Assembly: GCA_934433135.1 (NCBI GenBank)
Contig: CAKRZO010000020.1
Location: 1-64,000, forward strand
Reading direction: 5' to 3'
DNA: 64,000 nt
Source of the DNA: an uncultured Acetatifactor sp.
GTDB lineage: Bacteria; Bacillota; Clostridia; Lachnospirales; Lachnospiraceae
Shown here: one piece after another, positions 31,218 through 40,360 of the stretch
Layout of the letters: each line of letters starts with the position of its first letter
How positions within the stretch are numbered: position 1 is the first letter of the stretch
The notes under the pieces: model-generated
What the model saw: only the letters and a program-made list of their open reading frames with translations
Databases searched by the model: none
What the model was told of the DNA's origin: nothing
Position numbers and translations under genes: made by a program

Positions 31218-31463
31218 ATGAATAATATTCAAACAAAGATCAACAAGCTCCTGATGGCCCTGAGGCTGAAGGGGATTGTATACAAGATAAACACTGCACA
31301 ATATTACTCTGAGAAGAGGGATAGAATATGCCAAAAGATGATTTTGTGGGAAGAGCACCCAAACAGAGATGGTGAAGTGTTTTATAGCAAGGTTGAGCTG
31401 CTGAAATACCTGGCAGATCGGTGGAAGGAAGTGAATGAGCATGGAAAAGCCGAGGATGGATGA
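31218..31463 (+). CDS. Small phage protein before terminase
   Basis: 81 aa, basic, with AGAAGGAGGATGAG before the ATG. Contains GIVYKINTAQYYSEKRDRIC. It overlaps the terminase small subunit start by about 20 nt. Unknown function, possibly linked to packaging. Confidence 0.6.
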   Translation: MNNIQTKINKLLMALRLKGIVYKINTAQYYSEKRDRICQKMILWEEHPNRDGEVFYSKVELLKYLADRWKEVNEHGKAEDG

Positions 31464-31875
31464 GTTGGACAAGCTGATGAGTGAAAAACAAAAGGCATTC
31501 TGTGATCATTACATAACCACACTGAATGCCACAGAGGCCGCAAAGTTGGCCGGTTATTCTGAAAAATCAGCAAGAGCCATGGGAAGTGAGAACCTGACAA
31601 AACCATACATAAAAGAATATATAGATTTGCGGCTTGCAGAACTGGAAGAAAGCAGGGTGGCAGATGCCACAGAAGTGCTGCAATATCTCACAAGGGTGAT
31701 GAGAGGAGAGGAAAAGGATCAATTTGATATGGATGCCTCCCTTCAGGATCGAACCAGGGCAGCAGAGCTCCTGGGCAAGAGATACCGGTTATTTATTGAT
31801 AAGCAGGAAATTGATGCAAAAGTGGAGCCGATCACCATTGTGAATGACATTCCAAGGAGATTAGATGGAGGTTAG
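31441..31875 (+). CDS. terS: Terminase small subunit
   Basis: 144 aa from ATG 31441 (ATG 31435 also possible). Terminase_2 pattern: MSEKQKAFCDHYITTLNATE, AAKLAGYSEKSARAMGSENL (helix-turn-helix), and the following DRTRAAELLGKRY. Recognises the packaging site and recruits the large subunit, which follows with an 11-bp overlap. Confidence 0.9.
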   Translation: MEKPRMDELDKLMSEKQKAFCDHYITTLNATEAAKLAGYSEKSARAMGSENLTKPYIKEYIDLRLAELEESRVADATEVLQYLTRVMRGEEKDQFDMDASLQDRTRAAELLGKRYRLFIDKQEIDAKVEPITIVNDIPRRLDGG

Positions 31876-33133
31876 GCTCACAGATCTGATTGCTCCGCAA
31901 TTTTATGATATTCATTGGGATATTTTAGAGGGAAAACATACCCACTACAAACTGTATGGCGGCAGAGGATCCACAAAATCCTCATTTGTAAGCATTGAGA
32001 TCATCATGGGAATGATGCAGGATCCCAATGCAAATGCAGCCTGCTTCAGGAAGGTTGGAAACACCCTGGCAGAAAGTGTATATGAGCAGCTCCTTTGGGC
32101 CATTGATGCCCTGGGAGTTGGGCACCTATGGAAGCAGAGTGTATCACCGCTGAGGCTGACATACAAACCAACCGGCCAAAGGATTGTATTCAGAGGGTGT
32201 GATGATCCGAATAAATCAAAATCAATCAAGCTGAGGCATGGCTATTTCAAATATATTTGGTACGAAGAGAGAGCAGAATTTGAAGGGGATGAGGATGAGC
32301 GAAAGATCAACCAATCCCTGATGCGTGGTGGAGATAAATATGTGGTGTTCTACACCTGGAACCCACCAAAGAGCCTGAATTCCTGGGTGAATCAGGATGT
32401 TCTTCAGGTGAGAGATGATACACTGTGCAGCCACTCCACCTATTTGACGGTGCCGAGGGAGTGGCTTGGAGAACAGTTCTTCATAGAGGCAGAGGAACTG
32501 AAGAAAAGAAAGAGGCTTGCATACCGGCATGAATACCTGGGTGAGGCAATAGGCACCGGCGGCAAAGTATTTGATAATGTGATCCTGAGAGAGATCACAG
32601 ATGAGGAGATTGCAATATTTGACAAAATCAAGCAGGGGCTTGACTTTGGATTTGCTGCGGATCCTCTGGCATTTGAGAGAATGCACCTGAATAAAAAACA
32701 AAGGCGGCTGTATATTTTTGCCGAGATTTACCAGGTAAACCTTAAAACCAGGAAGGCAGTGGAGGAGATCCGAAAGCTGAACCCTGAGAATCGCATAATA
32801 ACAGCCGATAGTGAAGAGCCACGCTCCATTGCAGCAATGAATGAGTTGGGGCTCAGAGTATATGGAGCAAAGAAAGGCCCTGGTTCAGTAGATTTTGGAA
32901 TGGCTTATCTGAGTGATGATCTGGATGAGATCATCATTGATCCGGTACGCTGTCCGAATGCGGCCAGGGAATTTTCAACCTATGAGCTTGAAAGGGATAA
33001 AAACGGCAATTTCAAAGGATCGTACCCGGACAAGGACAACCACAGCATAGACGCAACCAGATATGCCTTGGAGGATGAGATGGTGAACAAGAAAGCAAAG
33101 ATCAGGAACAAAGCAAAGAGGGGCCTGAGGTAA
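31865..33133 (+). CDS. terL: Terminase large subunit
   Basis: 422 aa PBSX-type. Walker A-like YGGRGSTKSSF (about 32-42), Walker B KYIWYEERAEF (~127), and nuclease acidic residues in GLDFGFAADP (~258), ADSEEPRS (~313) and DNHSIDATRYALED (~400). It pumps DNA into proheads and cuts it. Length and neighbours are standard. Confidence 0.93.
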   Translation: MEVRLTDLIAPQFYDIHWDILEGKHTHYKLYGGRGSTKSSFVSIEIIMGMMQDPNANAACFRKVGNTLAESVYEQLLWAIDALGVGHLWKQSVSPLRLTYKPTGQRIVFRGCDDPNKSKSIKLRHGYFKYIWYEERAEFEGDEDERKINQSLMRGGDKYVVFYTWNPPKSLNSWVNQDVLQVRDDTLCSHSTYLTVPREWLGEQFFIEAEELKKRKRLAYRHEYLGEAIGTGGKVFDNVILREITDEEIAIFDKIKQGLDFGFAADPLAFERMHLNKKQRRLYIFAEIYQVNLKTRKAVEEIRKLNPENRIITADSEEPRSIAAMNELGLRVYGAKKGPGSVDFGMAYLSDDLDEIIIDPVRCPNAAREFSTYELERDKNGNFKGSYPDKDNHSIDATRYALEDEMVNKKAKIRNKAKRGLR

Positions 33134-33146
33134 AGGAGGGAGAAAA

Positions 33147-34616
33147 GTGTATAGGTTTTCATACCCGGCAGAGAAATTTGACGAGCGGAACCTGGACAAG
33201 AATGTGATCCTCACTCTGGTGAGAAAGCATGAGGGAATGGTTGACCGACTTATCAAGAATAAAGCCTATTATGATGGCCACCACGCCATAGAGAACAGAC
33301 AGAGAGACAAAGATGCACCGAACAACAAAATGAGCTGCAACCATGCAAAGGATATTTCCGACACGGCCACCGGATACTTCATGGGAAATACTATCACGTT
33401 CTCCAACACCGGAGATGCAGACATAGAGCCGCTACTCACGGCATTTGATGAGGCAAATGTGGATGATGTAGATGCAGATAACGCTCTGGATATGAGCATT
33501 TATGGCCTGGCCTATGAATATGTGTATGTGAAAGAGGGAGAAACAAAACCTCTCTCAAAGAATATTTCCCCGGTGTCCACATTCATTGTGGTAGATGATA
33601 CGATCGAGGAGAATGAGCTCTGCGGGATCTACTACTACAGAAAAAAGAATGATGTAAATGAAACCTACATCTATGTGGCCACAGTGAGCACTGCTCATTA
33701 TACCTATGTGCTCAACATAGAGAACACGGATGCAACTCAGATGGTGACGGAAGAACCGAAAGAGCATTATTTTGGAGAGCCTCAGATCATTGAATTTCTG
33801 AACAACAAGGAAGGCATAGGAGACTTTGAACAGCAGATCTCTCTCATAGATGCCTATGATACCCTGATGAGTGACCGAATCAATGACAAAGAACAGTTCA
33901 TAGATGCGGTTCTGGTTCTGTATGGAGCACTCATGGGGGATGATGAGGAAGAAACCACGGAGGCCCAAAAGCAACTGAGAGAGAATAAGCTCCTGGAACT
34001 TCCGGCAGACGCAAAAGCGGAGTATTTATCAAGGCAGATGGATGAGAGCGGAGCAGAAGTTCTGAGAAAAGCCATCAAAGAGGATATTTATAATTTCAGC
34101 CATGTGCCAAACTTCATGGATGAGAATTTTGCCGGGAATGTGAGCGGCGTGGCCATGGAGTACAAGCTCCTGGGCCTGGAAATGATAACGAAAGTAAAGG
34201 AACGCCAGTACAAGAAGGGCCTGAGAAAGAGGATCCGCCTCTATTGCAATTTCCTCAAAATGAAAGCGATTCTGATGGAAGCAGGATCCATTGTGGCCAC
34301 ATTCAGCAGGGCACTTCCTAAAAACCTTCAGGAATTATCCCAGATTGTTCAAAGCCTGAAGGATTCCGTATCAGCCAGAACGCTTCTGAAGCTGCTTCCG
34401 TTTGTGGAAGATCCTGATTATGAAATTGAAGAGGTTGAGAAGCAGAAAGAGGAAGATGTGAGACGGCAGCAGGAACTTTTCAGCCAGGGAGCCAACACTC
34501 CTCCTGATGAAACAGAGGAAGAGGAGGATGTGATCCCGGATGATGAGGAGGAAGAGCAGAACGAACCTCCGAGGGAAGAGGACAAAGAAAAGGGCAAGGA
34601 TAAGGACAAGAGGTGA
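33147..34616 (+). CDS. Portal protein (SPP1 gp6 type)
   Basis: 489 aa. Core features include KNKAYYDGHHAIENR, CNHAKDISDTATGYFMGN (about 66-83), LSKNISPVSTFIVVDD and NVSGVAMEYKLLGLE (~338). The C-terminal ~50 residues are extremely acidic then Lys-rich, as in other SPP1-like portals. Forms the dodecameric DNA channel. AAAGGAGGG precedes the start, GTG/ATG choice not in doubt. Confidence 0.92.
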   Translation: MYRFSYPAEKFDERNLDKNVILTLVRKHEGMVDRLIKNKAYYDGHHAIENRQRDKDAPNNKMSCNHAKDISDTATGYFMGNTITFSNTGDADIEPLLTAFDEANVDDVDADNALDMSIYGLAYEYVYVKEGETKPLSKNISPVSTFIVVDDTIEENELCGIYYYRKKNDVNETYIYVATVSTAHYTYVLNIENTDATQMVTEEPKEHYFGEPQIIEFLNNKEGIGDFEQQISLIDAYDTLMSDRINDKEQFIDAVLVLYGALMGDDEEETTEAQKQLRENKLLELPADAKAEYLSRQMDESGAEVLRKAIKEDIYNFSHVPNFMDENFAGNVSGVAMEYKLLGLEMITKVKERQYKKGLRKRIRLYCNFLKMKAILMEAGSIVATFSRALPKNLQELSQIVQSLKDSVSARTLLKLLPFVEDPDYEIEEVEKQKEEDVRRQQELFSQGANTPPDETEEEEDVIPDDEEEEQNEPPREEDKEKGKDKDKR

Positions 34617-34621
34617 TATGA

Positions 34622-36154
34622 ATGGGATACTGGGAAAACCGGCAGGCTCAGATGATGTATGAATACATGAAAGATGCTGAGGCAGTATCCCAGGAGCTTG
34701 CCGATCTGTACGCAAAGGCTTCCAGGAGCCTGAACTACAGAATTGATGAGATTTATGATAAATTCAAAGACAGACACAACCTGAGTGATGATGAGGCTGT
34801 GAAGCTCCTGAATACGCTCCGGGATAAAACAGACATTGAGGAGATGAAGAAAGCCCTGGCCAAAGATCCAAAGAATGCGGGGCTTTTGGCGGAGATGGAG
34901 AGCGGGGCATACAGAGCGAGGATTGAGAGGTTGGAACAGCTTCAGACAGAAATAGACAGAATGATGCAGGAAGTGTACAACCAGGAAAAGAAAATCACAA
35001 CCAGGCATTATGCAGATCTGGCCAGTAACTCGTATTACCGTGAGATCTACAATGTGCAGAGGCAAGTTGGTTTTCAGTTTTCCTTCTCAGCAGTGGATCC
35101 AAAAGCTGTGAGCATGGTGCTCAATTCAAAATGGAGCGGTGCAAACTACTCAGAGAGAATATGGAAAAACACCCAGGGAGTTGCTGATAATGTGAAGGAG
35201 CAGATGCTTCTTGGCCTGCTCACCGGAAAGACAGAGGGTGAGATGGCCAGGGAGATTGCAAATAAATATGCAACCGGGGCATTTGAGGCCCGGAGACTGG
35301 TGAGGACAGAAAGCAACTTTGTTTCTGGACAGATGCAGCTCTCAGCCTATGAGGAATGTGGTGCGGAGCAATATGGGTTTGTGGCAGTACTGGATCTGAT
35401 AACCTCAGAGATATGCAGGAGCCTGGATGGAAAAGTGTTCTATACAAAGGATGCACAGCAGGGAGTGAACATGAACCCTATGCACCCATTTTGCCGATCA
35501 ACCACCATCATACACCTTGGGCCGGATGTGGCAGCAGGATTGAAGAGAAGAGCCAGGGATCCGGTAAGCGGAGAAAATAAACTGGTTCCGGCAGATATGA
35601 ACTATAGGCAGTGGTATGAGAAGAATGTGGCCAACAACCCAAAGGCCCAGGCTGCTGAGAAGATGATCCTGAATAAGAGCTCAGATCAGAGGCAATGGGA
35701 AAAATACAAGAATGTGATAGGCCAGAAGGCGGGCAAAAGCCTTGCGGCATTTCAGGATATAAAGTATAATGAACCTGAGAAGTGGCAGCAGATCACAACA
35801 AGGTACAAAGATACCAAACTGAGCGAAAAGCTGAGATCTGATAAAACCAATAAAACAATCCTCTCAGGCAAGCAGGGGAAGCACCTGATGAGCCATAACA
35901 ACTATACAGAAGGCAGGAGCTATCTCTATATCACGGAGCAGCAGGCCCAGGAACTTGTGAACCAATACGCAGGAACCGGAAGGATCATCCGCTCCAACAG
36001 TGATGGGAAGTGGCGAAACAAAGAGAAGATTGTGGTAGATCATAATATAGGGCGGTACATCAATAAATTTGATGGAACCGAGGAGGACACAAACGCCTTT
36101 ATGATTTCATACTCAAAGGGAGGCGTACATATTATACCGGCAAGGAGGGAATAG
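34622..36154 (+). CDS. Minor head protein fused to Ntox50-like toxin domain
   Basis: 510 aa. Residues ~1-330: SPP1 gp7/Mu gpF-type head morphogenesis domain, ending in the zinc-like pattern SEICRSLDGKVFY...MHPFCRSTT. Residues ~415-510 fit the polymorphic toxin type 50 domain: GKQGKHLMSHN, RSYLYITEQQAQELVNQYAG, KIVVDHNIGRYI, ISYSKGGVHIIPARRE. Head fusion would let the toxin or enzyme be packed in the virion and delivered on infection. Toxicity is inferred from the family, not shown. Confidence 0.8.
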   Translation: MGYWENRQAQMMYEYMKDAEAVSQELADLYAKASRSLNYRIDEIYDKFKDRHNLSDDEAVKLLNTLRDKTDIEEMKKALAKDPKNAGLLAEMESGAYRARIERLEQLQTEIDRMMQEVYNQEKKITTRHYADLASNSYYREIYNVQRQVGFQFSFSAVDPKAVSMVLNSKWSGANYSERIWKNTQGVADNVKEQMLLGLLTGKTEGEMAREIANKYATGAFEARRLVRTESNFVSGQMQLSAYEECGAEQYGFVAVLDLITSEICRSLDGKVFYTKDAQQGVNMNPMHPFCRSTTIIHLGPDVAAGLKRRARDPVSGENKLVPADMNYRQWYEKNVANNPKAQAAEKMILNKSSDQRQWEKYKNVIGQKAGKSLAAFQDIKYNEPEKWQQITTRYKDTKLSEKLRSDKTNKTILSGKQGKHLMSHNNYTEGRSYLYITEQQAQELVNQYAGTGRIIRSNSDGKWRNKEKIVVDHNIGRYINKFDGTEEDTNAFMISYSKGGVHIIPARRE

Positions 36155-36157
36155 GCC

Positions 36158-36358
36158 ATGATAATCAAAAGTGAATATATGGGCAAGAGGGTGAAGATTC
36201 TCACAGCGGATGGCCAGGAATACTCCGGGAAGGTTGTGGAGATGGAAGGGCCTGAAACTACAGAAAGCGGTGAGCCTGAAATTGGGATCAACTATGCAGG
36301 AGGGATCCGGATGTTTGCGGAGAGCGAACTGGACGGAATAGAACTCCCGAAGAAATAA
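36158..36358 (+). CDS. Small SH3/Sm-like phage protein
   Basis: 66 aa, 4 nt after the toxin-fused head gene. Beta-rich pattern (GKRVKILTADGQEYSGKVVE, then INYAGGIRMFAESEL) suggests a small barrel. It could be a head accessory or, by position, an immunity protein for the Ntox50-like domain. Neither is shown by sequence. A terminator follows. Confidence 0.6.
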   Translation: MIIKSEYMGKRVKILTADGQEYSGKVVEMEGPETTESGEPEIGINYAGGIRMFAESELDGIELPKK

Positions 36359-36379
36359 CTGAATAATATAAACGGCAGC

Positions 36380-36410
36380 AAGAGCTATGTGGAAACACAT
36401 GGCTCTTTTT
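36380..36410 (+). terminator. Terminator before Tad2-like gene
   Basis: AAGAGCTATGTG pairs with CACATGGCTCTT (one wobble), then TTTT. It separates the packaging/minor-head genes from the next gene inside the late region. Confidence 0.7.
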
Positions 36411-36443
36411 ATATGCAAATTTTGAAGAGAGGAGGATCAGAGC

Positions 36444-36698
36444 ATGAATTTCGGAGAGGCACTGGAAGCCATGAAAGGCGGAAGGAAAGTGGCGAGAGCA
36501 GGATGGAATGGCAAAAGCCAGTACATTGAGATTGCAACCAATATCAGCTATGTGAACGCATCCGGGCAGATTGTGAATTGCGAGCATGATGCCATTGGCA
36601 ACAAAGCCATTGCATTTGTGGGCACATCTGGAGTGCAGATGGGATGGTTGGCATCTCAGGCTGATATGCTTGCAGAGGATTGGCTTGTTGTGGCATAG
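36444..36698 (+). CDS. DUF2829 protein, Tad2-like anti-Thoeris
   Basis: 84 aa. It opens MNFGEALEAMKGGRKVARAG and continues WNGKSQYIEI, then ends GWLASQADMLAEDWLVVA, the DUF2829 signature. DUF2829 includes Tad2, a tetrameric sponge that sequesters the cyclic ADP-ribose-type signal made by Thoeris TIR proteins. Binding-pocket residues cannot be judged here. It sits as an extra gene between minor head and scaffold genes, behind a terminator, with AGAGGAGGATCAGAGC as ribosome site. Confidence 0.75.
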   Translation: MNFGEALEAMKGGRKVARAGWNGKSQYIEIATNISYVNASGQIVNCEHDAIGNKAIAFVGTSGVQMGWLASQADMLAEDWLVVA

Positions 36699-36850
36699 GA
36701 AGGCGGTGATCCTTTTATCTCCCCGGCTGAGGGTTAGAAAGTCGGCCAGAAGGCAGCAGGACGGCCTAAAACAATACCGGCTGCATAAATCAACCAGAAA
36801 GTGAATCTGTGGGGCCTATGGGGCAATGCAGGGGCATAGAGGAGGACAAT

Positions 36851-37534
36851 ATGAAGTATATGAACAATCATTATGGTGTAAGCAGAGTATTTGGAAACGC
36901 TCATTTCAAGATGCCGGTAGATATTGACGGCGGAGAAGGAGGAGCGGGCGGCGGTGGAGCCGGTGGCAGCGGTGCCTCAGGAGATGCCGGAGCTGATGGA
37001 AAAGACGGAGCAGGAGATGGAGGAAAGACCGGAGAAGGAGATCAGGGTGTGAGCTTTGATGATTTTCTGAAAAATCCGAAAAATCAGGCTGAGTTTGACC
37101 GAAGAATAGCAAAGGCTCTGGAAACCAACAAAACCAAACTTCAGGCGGATTTTGCCGTTCAGTTAGAGAATGAGAGAACTGAAGCTGAGAAAATGGCAAA
37201 AATGAACGCCGATCAGAAAGCCCAGTATGCAAGGGAAAAGAAGGAGAAGGAATTGACCGACAGAGAGACGGCAATTACCAAAAGAGAACTGAAAGCAACG
37301 GCCATTGAGCAGCTTGCAGAGAAAAACCTTCCTACTTCTCTGGCAGAGGTGCTGAACTATGCAAGTGCTGAGGAATGCAAGGCCTCCATTGAGGCTGTGG
37401 GAAAGGCATTCCAGGAAGCGGTAGAAAAGGCAGTGGAAACACGCCTTGCAGGCGGAAAACCGCCGAAGAAAGCTCCGGATGGCAATGAGGCCACATTGGA
37501 GCAGCAGATCATGAAAGCAATGAAAGGAGAATAA
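36851..37534 (+). CDS. Capsid scaffold protein (DUF4355)
   Basis: 227 aa from ATG 36851, preceded by GAGGAGGACAAT. A Gly-rich linker (GGEGGAGGGGAGGSG) at ~28-62 is followed by a long charged coiled coil (80-170), the usual DUF4355 scaffold. Directly upstream of the capsid gene. The 152-nt gap before it (36699-36850) holds no gene or clear signal. Confidence 0.85.
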   Translation: MKYMNNHYGVSRVFGNAHFKMPVDIDGGEGGAGGGGAGGSGASGDAGADGKDGAGDGGKTGEGDQGVSFDDFLKNPKNQAEFDRRIAKALETNKTKLQADFAVQLENERTEAEKMAKMNADQKAQYAREKKEKELTDRETAITKRELKATAIEQLAEKNLPTSLAEVLNYASAEECKASIEAVGKAFQEAVEKAVETRLAGGKPPKKAPDGNEATLEQQIMKAMKGE

Positions 37535-37540
37535 CGAACA

Positions 37541-38455
37541 ATGGCTATTAACACATTAGCAACAGCAACAATTTTTCAGACCACCTTGGATCAGATTGCG
37601 GTTCAGGAGGCTAAAACCGGATGGATGGATGCAAATTCCGGCCAGGTAGTATATAACGGCGGTGCGGAGGTAAAGGTTCCGAAGATCTCCCTGGATGGCC
37701 TGGCAGACTATGACAGAGACAACGGATACACTCAGGGAAGCGTAACATTGGAGTATGAAACCCTGAAAATGACGCAGGACAGAGGCAGAAAGTTCCAGTT
37801 AGATGCCATGGATGTGAATGAAAATAATTTTGTGACCACAGCGGCAACTACCATGGGAGAGTTCCAGAGAGTTCATGTGATCCCGGAGATTGATGCGTAC
37901 CGCCTGAGCAAACTTGGCACCCTGGCCATTGCAAAGGGAAATGTAGAGTATGGATACACTCCGGCAAAGGGCACCATGCTTCAGAAGATCAAGAAGGCCA
38001 GAGCAGCACTCAGAAAGAAGGGCTTTGTTGGCCAGATCATGATCCACATCATCTCTGATGCCCTTATGGAGTTAGAGCTTGAACTGGCAGCTCAGCTCAG
38101 AGCGGCAACATTTAAGCAGGGAGGAATTGATACAACGGTTCCGGCAATCGACACAGACACCCTGCTCATTGAGACTGCGGATGATCGTATGCACACTGCC
38201 ATCACCATGTATGATGGAAAAACAAGTACCCAGGAAAAAGGCGGCTTTGTACCGGCAGGAAAGCAGATGAATTTCATTGCCATTGGTCGCACTGTGCCGA
38301 TTGCAGTAACTAAGCAGGACAAGATGAAGATCTTCACACCTGATCAGAACCAGGATGCAGACGCATGGAAGATGAACTATAGAAGATTCCATGATGTGTG
38401 GACAATGGACAACAAGCAGGAATTTGTATATGCAAATGTGAAGGATGCAGAGTAA
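37541..38455 (+). CDS. Major capsid protein
   Basis: 304 aa, placed 6 nt after the scaffold. It contains DYDRDNGYTQGSVTLEYETL, RGRKFQLDAMDVNENNFVT and FIAIGRTVPIAVTKQDK, typical of the capsid proteins that pair with DUF4355 scaffolds in Firmicute siphophages. Forms the icosahedral shell. Confidence 0.88.
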   Translation: MAINTLATATIFQTTLDQIAVQEAKTGWMDANSGQVVYNGGAEVKVPKISLDGLADYDRDNGYTQGSVTLEYETLKMTQDRGRKFQLDAMDVNENNFVTTAATTMGEFQRVHVIPEIDAYRLSKLGTLAIAKGNVEYGYTPAKGTMLQKIKKARAALRKKGFVGQIMIHIISDALMELELELAAQLRAATFKQGGIDTTVPAIDTDTLLIETADDRMHTAITMYDGKTSTQEKGGFVPAGKQMNFIAIGRTVPIAVTKQDKMKIFTPDQNQDADAWKMNYRRFHDVWTMDNKQEFVYANVKDAE

Positions 38456-38472
38456 AAAGGAGGGCATGACAC

Positions 38473-38853
38473 ATGAGAGCCATGATCAAGGATAATGTGA
38501 TCCGAAACGTGCCGGATGGCATGGTAGCAAAAAGAACTGCCGAAGGATACAAATTCATGGATGAACCTTCTCAGGTGCCTCAGAATGCTTCAGAAACAGC
38601 ACAGCCTCAGAATGATACCAATGGAGCCGTGAAAGCGGTTCCTGAGGGCACTGAGGAGCCTCGGGAAGGCACTGGCGAAGTGCAGCAGGAAAAGAAATAT
38701 GACTGGCAGGAACTTCCCTCTGAAAAAGAGAAGAAAGCAGCACTGAGCAAACTGAAGGTTGAGGAACTGAGAGAGATTGCAAAAGAAATAAAGATCCAGG
38801 GGTACAACAATATGAACAAAGATACCCTTGTAGCAACCATCCTGAACCATTAA
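38473..38853 (+). CDS. Head-region protein with SAP/Rho-N-like C-terminus
   Basis: 126 aa. Disordered Pro/Gln/Glu-rich middle (33-75), then a small helical domain KLKVEELREIAKEIKIQGY followed by NNMNKDTLVATIL, which matches the Rho-N/SAP-like pattern seen in phage head proteins. Possibly a capsid decoration or completion factor. Confidence 0.65.
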   Translation: MRAMIKDNVIRNVPDGMVAKRTAEGYKFMDEPSQVPQNASETAQPQNDTNGAVKAVPEGTEEPREGTGEVQQEKKYDWQELPSEKEKKAALSKLKVEELREIAKEIKIQGYNNMNKDTLVATILNH

Positions 38854-38868
38854 GCCGGAGGTGATACA

Positions 38869-39213
38869 GTGACAGATCTGGAAATGCTGAAGAAACTGAC
38901 AGGAGAAGATGATGAGGAACTGCTCACTCTTCTGCTTCAGATGTCGGAAGAGAAAACCCTGGCACTGGCAAATAGAACCAGGATGATCTACCCACTGCGG
39001 CCTGCGGTGCGTGACTGGGCTGTAGTAGCATACAACCGCCTGGGAACCGAGGGAGAAACAAGCAGGAGTGAGGGAGGAATTTCTTCAGCTTTTGCAGATA
39101 TTCCTGAAGATATTAGCCAGGCAATCAAGAACTATAGACTGGGGAGGGTGAGAGGCCGTGCGTATGAGAAAAAGCCTGATGAAGAAATACCATCTGAGAA
39201 AGAGGGTTCCTAA
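38869..39213 (+). CDS. Head-tail connector protein (gp6-like)
   Basis: 114 aa, GTG start with GGAGGTGATACA. Helical, with TRMIYPLRPAVRDWAVVAYN and SEGGISSAFADIPEDI, a pattern usual for the phage gp6-like head-tail connector (adaptor). First of four connector genes. Confidence 0.8.
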   Translation: MTDLEMLKKLTGEDDEELLTLLLQMSEEKTLALANRTRMIYPLRPAVRDWAVVAYNRLGTEGETSRSEGGISSAFADIPEDISQAIKNYRLGRVRGRAYEKKPDEEIPSEKEGS

Positions 39214-39481
39214 GAAGGACAAAGAGGGCGGAAGCATAACGGAATATGCAGAGGCAGTGGAGATCAAGGCAACGATCTGGCCCGCAAGCGGAAGAGTGCA
39301 GGCTGAAATGTACGGAGAAAGGCTCACATACATCAAAAACATGGAGTATGAGGGCAATGAGACCATGCAGGAAGGTGATGGCATTTGTGTATTTGTGGGG
39401 CCGGAAAGTACGCCGGACTATAAGATTATCTCAATCAAACCTGAATACAGCCCAAAGTTGATGGAATTGGAGAAGATTTGA
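39164..39481 (+). CDS. Head closure protein
   Basis: 106 aa from ATG 39164 (GTG 39158 is alternative), overlapping the connector gene. Beta-rich, with IWPASGRVQAEMYGERLTYI and DYKIISIKPEY, the pattern of SPP1 gp16-like stopper proteins. Seals the portal until tail joining. Confidence 0.7.
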   Translation: MRKSLMKKYHLRKRVPKKDKEGGSITEYAEAVEIKATIWPASGRVQAEMYGERLTYIKNMEYEGNETMQEGDGICVFVGPESTPDYKIISIKPEYSPKLMELEKI

Positions 39482-39482
39482 A

Positions 39483-39989
39483 ATGGCAGTAAACGGTGTG
39501 GAAAGCCTGATGAGAAAATTCAATGAGCTTGGCACCATGGAACCGGTTGTGAAAAGTGCCGTGAGGAAGCAGGCTGAGGTTGTCCGGGGCGTGGCCGTTA
39601 AGCTGTGCCCGGTGTACTCACCGAGAGGAGAACCCATTCCTGGAACATCACCAGGAGAGCTGAGGGGCAGCATTCACACGAAGGTAGAGCAGGATGCAGA
39701 GAAAACAGTGGGGTGCGTATATACGAACAAAGAATATGCAGCCTATGTGGAATTTGGAACTGGCCCGGTAGGGCAAGCGAATCATGCAGGAATATCACCT
39801 GCCATCCCGGTGGCGTACCGGCAGGATGGATGGGTATGGCGGGATGAAAATGGCGGATTCCATGCAACACAAGGGCAGCAGGCTCAGCCATTCATGTATC
39901 CGGCCCTAAAATCAATGGAGGGCAGGGTTGTGAGCGGTATTGCAGCGGATCTGCAAGCAGAAATCAAGAAAGTAGGTGGAAGCACATGA
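39483..39989 (+). CDS. HK97 gp10-like head-tail protein
   Basis: 168 aa. Contains AAYVEFGTGPVGQANH and AQPFMYPAL, hallmark segments of the HK97 gp10 family. Joins head and tail. Start is one nt after the previous stop. Confidence 0.85.
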   Translation: MAVNGVESLMRKFNELGTMEPVVKSAVRKQAEVVRGVAVKLCPVYSPRGEPIPGTSPGELRGSIHTKVEQDAEKTVGCVYTNKEYAAYVEFGTGPVGQANHAGISPAIPVAYRQDGWVWRDENGGFHATQGQQAQPFMYPALKSMEGRVVSGIAADLQAEIKKVGGST

Positions 39990-40339
39990 TCAATGTAAAA
40001 GATCAGGTATATGATGCCATCAAAGGCATCACAGAGAATGTGAGTGATGGATACCCTAAGGATTGGGGGAAGCTCCCGGCCATCCAGTACACTGAGGAGG
40101 ATAATTCAGTGGTTGAGTGGGTGGATGGAAGAGAAAGCAAAGCTCATCTTCTTTACAGAGTAGATATTTGGAACAATGACAGCACATCAATCACAGCATT
40201 GGAGGTTGACAAGGCAATCTCTGCCCTGGGCCTCAGAAGGAGTGCGTGTGGCGATGTTGCGGATCCATCCGGCATGAAACATAAAGTGATGCGATATGAG
40301 GGCATCATTGATGTGGATACAGAGATGGTTTACAACTAA
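39986..40339 (+). CDS. Tail terminator protein
   Basis: 117 aa, overlapping gp10. Contains PAIQYTEEDNSVVEWVDGRE and LLYRVDIW, typical of DUF3168-type or gp17-like tail terminator proteins that cap the tail tube. Confidence 0.72.
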   Translation: MINVKDQVYDAIKGITENVSDGYPKDWGKLPAIQYTEEDNSVVEWVDGRESKAHLLYRVDIWNNDSTSITALEVDKAISALGLRRSACGDVADPSGMKHKVMRYEGIIDVDTEMVYN

Positions 40340-40360
40340 GAAACAAGGAGGAAATGCAAT

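Noticed and set aside
36586..36804. 72-codon ORF overlapping the Tad2-like gene
   Set aside because: No ribosome site, unusual composition, and overlap with a clear family gene in another frame.
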